A DNA stretch of 64,000 nucleotides, taken from assembly GCF_008831285.2 (NCBI RefSeq), contig NC_045144.1, forward strand, positions 12,007,672 to 12,071,671, given 5' to 3'. Numbering within the stretch: position 1 is the stretch's first letter; each line of letters starts with the position of its first letter. A model generated the notes under the pieces. The model saw only the letters and a list, made by a program, of their open reading frames with translations, was not told the origin of the DNA and searched no databases. Below, piece after piece: positions 56,348 to 64,000 of this stretch. The stretch comes from Nymphaea colorata (Eukaryota; Streptophyta; Magnoliopsida; Nymphaeales; Nymphaeaceae). The translations under genes and the position numbers were made by a program.

Positions 56348-57162
56348 ATGAACGTCACCTATATGGGTGACGTTGGCTTTGGAGATCAGAGATCACCGAA
56401 GGTGTTGATCATGTTGCTGGTCAACCTCCTTAATTCGGGCCTTGGTTGGCGATGGCGACGTACGTCTCAAGTCTCCAAGATGTGGGGGCGTCCAACGGCT
56501 GAGAGTCCTCGCAGACAGCATAAGGCGAGAGCGATGAGGGCGATAAATAATGAGAACTCTGTTCCTGTTCTCCTCCTCAATCAGAGGATCGAAAAATCCC
56601 AATTCTAGGGCAGAATAAAAAATTCTGAAATTGCTGAGAATTGATCCTCAGATGCGTAGGATTTTGTTGAACTCCTCTCCACCTTCTCGGTGGAGATTCC
56701 ACCACTGGGATGCTACTCGCCGACCTCAGGCCCTCTTCATCTCCAGCAGCGTTATGTCTCGATTGAAGGGTTTGGAACGTTCCCATGGAGCTGGAGGAGG
56801 AGGGGCACTGGGAAGCGACTGAGTTCGATGGGCAGGGGGCATTGATATGGCAGGATTCAGGGAGGATGTTGTACCTCCACGCTGCGATTCACTCGTCCCC
56901 CCTTGTTGTTGTCGTTGTTGCAGAGTTTGTGTCCTGATCATCAGCCATCATGGGGAAGAAGCGGTGGTGGTTGAAAAACTATTTCTGCTGGTCAGGCGGG
57001 AAGTAAGGGGCTAGCACTTCCTGTGCTGATACTTGCACGAGGCGCAGCACTGGCTGCCATTGTCATCAGCCTTGCTGTTGTCCAGATGGTGCTGGAAGAG
57101 ACAGCTTCCTGAAGACGGTAAAGCTTTGTTACCAGCAAGCTCTGTCACTAGTAACTAGTTTT
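56348..57162 (-). other. Copia leader and non-gag region
   Basis: Where gag and protease should be there are only short frames (56393-56602, 56577-56786, 56726-56941, minus), rich in Arg, Ser and Pro and without a zinc knuckle or protease D-S/T-G motif. This may be a large internal deletion joined to leftover gag ends, or replacement by unrelated DNA. The last bases before 56348 still read as the usual segment before LKNVLYVP. Confidence 0.6.
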
Positions 57163-57174
57163 GCTCTGATACCA
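57163..57174 (-). other. Copia primer binding site (tRNA-iMet)
   Basis: On the minus strand TGGTATCAGAGC directly follows the right LTR, the complement of initiator-Met tRNA. On the plus strand it reads gctctgatacca. Confidence 0.95.
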
Positions 57175-57428
57175 TGTTAAAGTTTTGTGAAAGAAGAGAA
57201 CGAGAGAGAAAGAGGAAAACGTGAGAAGAGGGAGATTCTTTTATTCATTGTCCACTTCTCAATATATAGTCTTTTGATTTTGGTGATATACATAGAAACC
57301 TCTAATCTTGCCTAGGATCAAGGATTGGCTAATCTTGCCTAAGATCAAGGATTAGCTCTAGATAAGATTTCCTAAGAAGATTGATCCACCTTATCCGCCT
57401 TATCTTGATAAGGCACAGCTTTTCAACA
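57175..57428 (-). repeat. Copia 5' LTR (right)
   Basis: It matches the left LTR. On the minus strand a TATA-like ctatatattg lies at 57260-57269, the likely promoter. It is followed on the right by the target duplication ATACT. Confidence 0.95.
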
Positions 57429-57433
57429 ATACT

Positions 57434-59159
<1,726 letters not shown>

Positions 59160-59887
59160 TTTTTTTTTTGTTTCAGGAAAAGGGTCATCTTTAACTAAGC
59201 TAACCTAGTTTTAAATTTGAAAATCCTTTCAAAAAGATTTAAATTAAAAGAAGAACATGCCCAAATGGCTGCTCCTTATCCTGTTTTGGAAAAGTGGTCA
59301 GCTTTAATTGAGGCTGATCTACTTTTATGTTTGAGATCTTTTCAAAATCATGAAAATATTTGAAAAGGGGAGGAGAGCCCGCCCATTTGGACAACTCTTT
59401 GATTGGTGTTTTAAAAAGGAGATCAGCTTCAATTAAGCTGACCTGCTTTTTCATAAACATACAGACTATCAAAAACAATTTTGAAAAGAGGAGTAGGGCA
59501 TGACCAAATGGGCTGCTCTTTCATTGGGTTTTGAAAAATGTCAGCTTTAATTGAGTCAATCGCGTTTCCAAAAATTTGAGATCTTTCAACTATTTTGAAA
59601 AAGGATAGGTAGAGCATGGCCCAAGATGGGCTGCTCTAATTCCATGTTTTCTTCTTTGTAATTGAAGAACTTCCAATTTCAATAACATGGTTTTCGATTT
59701 TTCAAAAGCAGAATGTGCCTCAACCTTTAAAATGTAGCAACCTTTAAGTTGGTCTGAAAATTTGTTAAAATAATTTGAGATGATTTTTAAAACGAATAGA
59801 ATTATGCCCCAAATGAGCTACTCTTGAATTGCTTTGGTTTAGATTTTTTGCTTCTTAACTAGAATTACTTGAATTAATTCTAAGGAT

Positions 59888-59922
<35 letters not shown>

Positions 59923-59937
59923 CAAATGAGTTCTCTC
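59160..59937 (-). repeat. AT-rich LTR-like family, copy C (left piece, inverted)
   Basis: On the minus strand this continues the piece at 62387-63268, with the harbinger-like element between. It holds palindromic units: agcttcaattaagctgacct (59426) with cgcccatttggacaac (59380), and aaatgggctgctct (59505). A (GA)n tract at 59889-59920 sits at the same place as the (CT)n of copy A. Confidence 0.75.
59889..59920. repeat. (GA)n microsatellite
   Basis: Sixteen GA units inside copy C, positionally equivalent to the (CT)n tract of copy A at 42615-42634. The tract is thus an inherited, slippage-prone part of the family. Confidence 0.95.
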
Positions 59938-60045
59938 TAAGGGCCCCGTTTGATTGTCGGTTGAAATTTAATGTGGTAAATTTACCATGGTAAATTTTTT
60001 TGGAAAAATTTACAGGATGAAATTTCTCCCTTTTCCAATCTGAGG

Positions 60046-60168
60046 CCATGTTTGATGCACAGGAAGAATTCAACGTGGTAAATTTAACCATGTTTGATGC
60101 ACAGGAAGAATTTAACGTGGTAAATTTAACCATGTTTGATGCACAGGAAGAATTTAACGTGGTAAATG
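60046..60168 (+). repeat. Three 42-base tandem units, left subterminal region
   Basis: Units start at 60046, 60088 and 60130, each with ccatgtttgatgcacaggaag then cgtggtaaat. The word gtttgatgca recurs near the right end (62290), so the unit seems to be derived from the terminal region. Repeated subterminal words are common transposase-binding sites. Confidence 0.92.
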
Positions 60169-60282
60169 TTGTTTTTTTGTGTCTTCTCCTCTCCAAATTT
60201 GACGTGGGAAGAAATTGACAGATGATCTTCCAAAACAACAAAACGTTGAGGGTGCATTCCCTACCATCCAGAAAACAACAAG

Positions 60283-60504
60283 ATGCACAAAGTACCGACA
60301 ACAGTTTTCCACGAGGACTCAATATCGGTGATGGATGTGGGCGGTTCCTTTTACAACGGCCATATACATGGAGAAACGGCAATAGTTGGCAGTTGCCTTT
60401 CACCTATATGTGTAGATCACACGGCCATTGGCATATATAGAAAAGAGCCTGTAATCGTTTTATTTCCTCAAGTATTTGTAAGGTACACCACAACCAAATG
60501 CTAA
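60283..60504 (+). CDS. Unrecognised 73-codon open frame in the harbinger-like element
   Basis: An ATG-started frame containing SVMDVGGSFYNGHIHGETA and VGSCLSPICVDHT. The composition is protein-like and low in repeats, unlike most frames in the window, so it could be another captured exon. I do not recognise the family. No promoter, splice site or second piece was identified. It may equally be chance. Confidence 0.25.
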   Translation: MHKVPTTVFHEDSISVMDVGGSFYNGHIHGETAIVGSCLSPICVDHTAIGIYRKEPVIVLFPQVFVRYTTTKC

Positions 60505-60582
60505 AAATTAAATTAAAGCCATTTTCAGATGCAAGAAGCCATGGAAGAATGCATTGACATATCATCTATCACCCTTGCACCT

Positions 60583-61037
60583 TCAATGGCCATGACTAAA
60601 CCAACCGCACTTCCACCCAGAGTCATCCCCATCCCTCCTACTGTAAGCCCACCATAACAAGTTGGTCAAGGAATTTCTATCATCATGCCCATTCAAGGTT
60701 CTTATTTTCTGCAGCGTGCTCTCCTTGTCATAGATAGCCTCCATGGCATATGCAAATCCCTTCCACACTTCACCAACACCATCCCTGCCCAAAACAGGCA
60801 CGACCCAGTTCACCAATTGCTTCACAAAGTCAGCATTACTGAACAACACCTCTATAATTGGCAAGATTGGCAACATTTGGATGCCGAGCCAGCATTCCCT
60901 CCACTTTGCCGGTGCAAACCACAGGACACTGTCTCTCTTGTTTGACCATAGAACACCAATCACTCTGTTGCCCTTGCTGAATTCTTCTTCGTAAATGTCC
61001 CCACCTTCCAAAATGTGCCACCACGTTTGTGCTGCCT
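60583..61037 (-). pseudogene. Captured C-terminal fragment of a GH81 endo-1,3-beta-glucanase
   Basis: The minus-strand frame reads AAQTWWHILEGGDIYEEEF (from about 61034), then NRVIGVLWSNKRDSVLWFAP, WRECWLGIQMLPILPI, EVLFSNADFVKQLVNW, GVGEVWKGFAYAMEAIYDKE and NSLTNLLWW, ending WFSHGH and a stop at 60583-60585. This order matches the C-terminal end of plant glycoside hydrolase family 81 enzymes, which cut 1,3-beta-glucan such as callose or fungal wall glucan. Only about 150 residues remain of a family usually well over 600, so the catalytic region is missing. The frame itself is open, which suggests a recent capture. Upstream, tttctgcaatag before the first codon looks like a 3' splice site, hinting that genomic DNA with an intron was captured. 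Confidence 0.85.
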
Positions 61038-62184
61038 ATTGCAGAAACATGCTAAAGTGAGTGACATGAAGCAATCTATAATAATAAGTGGAAGCTTTAT
61101 ATGAGCGATTGTGCAAATGACCTTTAAATCTCCATGTTCTCAGATGTTTGAACATAAAATTGACCAGAGAGACGAGTTTTATGTAGTTGGTATGATAGGT
61201 GTCAATCTTTCAATTGCTGGAACCTTTCACATGAACAAGAATTTCATAACATTTCATAACTAATCTATACCCCACACAGTCTGCAAACCATAACAAAGGA
61301 ACTACAATTCATGAAGAAAGTAGTGATCTGAACAATCCCACTTTGACTCAGATCATACAATGGCCTGCCATAATCACCAATGCTCCTTCTTACTCACCGA
61401 TGCCTCCAAAAACCAAGCAAGAGAGACAAAAACAGTTCAAATATAGAAAAAGAAGCAGGTCAATACCAGCTACACTAACTAGAACAACGTGAATGCAACA
61501 GAAAAAGAGCTCCCATTGAAGAGCTGAGCTGACAGCTTCCCACCAAATTCATACTAAAGAGCAGCTGAGAGAGACCGAGTTGCTGCTGAGAGGGTGGCTA
61601 AGCTTTCCAGGATTTCAGATAGCTGAGAGGCTGAGAGAGATCGATTTGGGCATTTTGTCTTACGATGCTAAAGTGAGTGACACAGCAATAGCAAGAGACT
61701 TATGTTGTCTTACGATGATCTTACAGTGATAGAAGCAATAGCAAGAGAGAAAGGGAGACAACGAGAGCAATGTTTAAAAACAGAGAAAAAATCGATTTGG
61801 GCGTTTCTGAAAGGGACACACCGATGGAGAAACCCTTACTTGAGAGTGGCGACTGTGGCGTTGGCGAACCAGCGGAGGAGTGGAGCAGCGACGGCGTAGC
61901 GGAGGAGCGGTGACCGTGACGGTGGCGGATGCTGCCCTGTCTTCCCTGCCGGTGAGATGCCAAAGAAAACAAGTTAGGGCAACATAGAAAGGGAGAAAAG
62001 GAAGGCATCAAAGAGCAAGAGAGAATGAGAGAAAGAGAACTGGCAGAGGAACGGAGCTGCGACGGTGAGTGCGGCGACGGTGGAGCGGTGACAGTGAGAG
62101 CAGCCTCTGGTGCGACGGTGAAAAGGAGGAGCTGCGGAGGGAGGAATTTGTTTCGATATGCGGCGGTCACAAAGCATTTCGAGC

Positions 62185-62332
62185 GGGTGAAATTTCACCC
62201 ACCCGAAGGTCCGAGCTGCGAGCTCAGACTTTTGAGCGGGTGAAATTTCACCCACTCGCTTATACGTTAAACGGGGTGAAATTCACCCCGTTTGATGCAT
62301 CTTAGGTTGGGCGGGTGAAATTTCACCCGCCC
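62185..62332. repeat. Cluster of GGGTGAAATTTCACCC palindromes, right subterminal region
   Basis: Perfect palindromes GGGTGAAATTTCACCC lie at 62185-62200 and 62238-62253. A near copy (ggggtgaaattcacccc) is at 62273-62289. A longer perfect one with core GCGGGTGAAATTTCACCCGC is at 62309-62332. All lie within the last 200 bases of the harbinger-like element. They could be transposase-binding sites or form hairpins. Confidence 0.92.
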
Positions 62333-62386
62333 GTACCATTTTTTCCCTCCCCTCTCATTTTACCCCAGCTATCAAATGGGGCCTAA

Positions 62387-63268
62387 TTAATTTGGTTTCA
62401 TTTTTGAATTAAACCAATTTTGGGAAAGTGAATTAGTTTCAAATTCTATTTAATTGCTTTTTGAGTTGGATTGTAATCTCACTAAGGAGAATTTTAATTT
62501 GAAAATTTTTGAATTAGATGACATGGAAAGAAAATTACATTCTCTTTGAAATTTTGAATTTCATGGCACCTACCTAGCTCACATACATGGGCTAGATGAT
62601 TCCAGATTCTGTCAAGGTATATATCACGACTTCAACTAGACTCTAATTTTCATCATTTATAATTTTAGACTATAAATTTTATCCAATTTTAGTTTGAATA
62701 ATGTTTTGGATACTCTTTTTGGCGAGTGTGCGCCAAATTGATTGAATCCTCACATAGTGCAATTTGGTTGCTCAATAAATCAAATTCTTTTGACTTATTT
62801 GAGTCGTATCATGCGATCACGTACTCTAAATTGTGTATGTTGACTTAAGGTAACCTTAAATTTAAGGTTTTTGTGATCAAGAATTAACATGGACATTTAC
62901 TCCATAAGTCCAGTATTGGAGAAATTGAGTATGATAATTTTTTTTAATGTAGCTTAAGTTAGGATTTCTAACCCAAATTGAAATTGATTCTTTTTTAAAT
63001 TCTAGACTTAAAATCTTGTCTTTGTCTGGATTGATCTTAGAAACTCATCTTAGATATGGTTTTGAATCTGAAATCTCGTTTCAAATTCAATAGGAGATTT
63101 GATTTTACAATTCAAGATTCTAATTTGAATTAGCATTGAAACTATAATTGATTTCTAGACTCAAGTCTAGGATTGAATTTGATAGGCATTGGAGTTGGTT
63201 ACTTCAAATTTTGCCTAAATTATTTCGTAAAATTTTCAAACTACAACTATAAAAATTTGGAGTGTTAA
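62387..63268 (-). repeat. AT-rich LTR-like family, copy C (right piece, inverted)
   Basis: On the minus strand it starts TGTTAACACTCCAAATTTT at 63268, a good LTR-like start. It then follows copy B through aaatcaaatctcctattg (63105), a ctaagatcaatccag segment (63045), atcctaacttaagct (62955), tgatcgcatgat (62815) and cccatgtatgtg (62590). No second LTR of the same copy was found. Confidence 0.75.
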
Positions 63269-63480
63269 CAAGCACCAAGCGGTGTTCTATTTCAGGTTAA
63301 ACTAAAAATTTTGAAAGTGACTAAAAAATTTTTGAAGCGTCATCCATGCAGTAAAGAGGACTTAAGTCAAAGTGATAAGTTCTTTATTTTATTGAGGATA
63401 ATATTGTGTGCTCCATGTATGCACAAAAATTTTCATATCCAGCTACAAAAGTGTGTAATTCCAGGCCTTTTCAGCTTACA

Positions 63481-63518
<38 letters not shown>

Positions 63519-64000
63519 TAATTAACCAGATGCCATTGCATGGGGTAGTGTACGAAATGCTTGATTTATCAAGCATGGGCGATTGAATTATTAATGCCAG
63601 AAATTAACTAAATACTAAAATTGGTGGACCATAACACGCTCTTTCTCTCTCAAAATGCCCACTCACTCTTTCTCTCTCAAAACGCCCCAACAGAAGGGCA
63701 CACCATCAAGAAAAAATGAAAGATTGCCAACGACAGGTGTGGTCGTGAAAGAAACCACCCACCAACGATGACGGGCGGCAAGTTTTTCGTCCATTATGGA
63801 TGGCCATGGTGATTGGCAGCCGATTTATGTTTTCCTCAAAAAGAAAAACAATAACGCAAGGGAAGATATACATTCCCCAACTGGTTTTTTGGCACCAAAT
63901 CCATCCATAGAAGATGGAAGACGGGTCATGCTTTCCTTTTTTGCTAGATTAACCTTACATGTGGGATATCGTTTCCTCAAAACCCACTTTCCTCTGGTTT
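63269..64000. other. Unassigned right edge
   Basis: No gene is recognised. The stretch contains a compound (TG)n(AG)n tract at 63481-63517 and a short duplication of actctttctctctcaaaa-like words at 63635-63685. Confidence 0.4.
63481..63517. repeat. Compound (TG)n(AG)n microsatellite
   Basis: Eight TG units followed by about ten AG units, uninterrupted. The frame crossing it is an artefact. Confidence 0.95.

Larger units (their letters stand above)
53043..57428 (-). mobile_element. Ty1/copia retrotransposon lacking a recognisable gag
   Basis: A 4386-base element on the minus strand, with LTRs of 253-254 bases, ATACT duplications, a primer site next to the right LTR and a polypurine tract next to the left LTR. 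Pol order on the minus strand is GAG-pre-integrase, integrase, reverse transcriptase, RNase H, as in copia elements. Only about 0.8 kb separates the primer site from the integrase region, and no gag or protease motif is visible there. The LTRs differ at only a few places, so the insertion is relatively young. Resemblance to the Ale/Retrofit lineage is an impression only. Confidence 0.93.
59938..62386. mobile_element. PIF/Harbinger-like element with captured gene fragment
   Basis: The element spans 59941-62383 with TAA on both sides (59938-59940 and 62384-62386). Its ends are inverted: GGGCCCCGTTTGAT on the left, and ATCAAATGGGGCC on the right, which is GGCCCCATTTGAT when reversed. Such ends with a 3-base TAA/TTA duplication are typical of PIF/Harbinger (Tourist-like) elements. 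It splits copy C of the AT-rich family cleanly. It has no harbinger transposase, so it is non-autonomous, but it carries a GH81 glucanase fragment (minus strand) and long subterminal repeats. At 2.4 kb it is long for a MITE. Confidence 0.8.

Noticed and set aside
61721-62255. 149- and 93-codon minus-strand frames in the harbinger-like element
   Set aside because: Ser/Leu/Pro-rich low-complexity translations with no motif; they overlap subterminal repeats.

Overview
The window is nuclear DNA of a plant, most likely an angiosperm. It is almost wholly made of nested transposable elements. The evidence is a Ty3/gypsy chromovirus and a Ty1/copia element primed by initiator-Met tRNA, a CACTA (En/Spm) transposase remnant, a PIF/Harbinger-like element carrying a piece of a plant GH81 glucanase, and a degenerate nuclear 26S rDNA fragment. 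I see no intact single-copy host gene, no tRNA gene and no prokaryotic or organellar operon. The species cannot be fixed from the sequence alone.

Layout. 1-4317: old unassigned DNA with diverged internal repeats. 4318-6807: a truncated or solo LTR of the giant-LTR family. 6817-32135: Element 1, a non-autonomous element with 4.2 kb LTRs (TSD GTCTC); its only coding capacity is a decayed reading frame (about 12200-14390) that starts with an FHA-like domain. 17953-31400: Element 2, a chromovirus with 3.9-4.0 kb LTRs (TSD CTATC), inserted in Element 1's 3' LTR; its gag-pol is one 5.27 kb frame broken by four stops and no frameshift. 32290-34460: a degenerate tandem repeat. 34590-35863: a 26S rDNA pseudogene (minus strand). 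35864-39060: a minus-strand Ty3/gypsy remnant. 40300-42116: an LTR-like block (minus). 42117-52860: copies of an AT-rich LTR-like family, interrupted by a decayed CACTA element ending at 49159. 53043-57428: a minus-strand Ty1/copia element (TSD ATACT) lacking a recognisable gag. 57949-58083: a (TA)n tract. 59160-63268: an inverted copy of the AT-rich family, interrupted by a PIF/Harbinger-like element (59941-62383, TSD TAA). 63269-64000: unassigned.

How the parts relate. Elements 1 and 2 share LTR 3' ends, primer site and 5' leader, so Element 2-type elements are the likely source of enzymes for Element 1. Element 2's reading frame runs about 134 codons into its 3' LTR, and Element 1's LTR also begins with an open frame. 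Element 2 is younger than Element 1 because it sits inside it.

The least expected items are the FHA-like frame in Element 1, the doubled primer site with a perfect hairpin, a scrambled filler insertion beside the TATA box of Element 2's 3' LTR whose pieces match the CACTA remnant 19 kb away, the captured GH81 fragment, and an LTR-like family built of units with two palindromes. All calls come from reading the sequence; no database search was possible.
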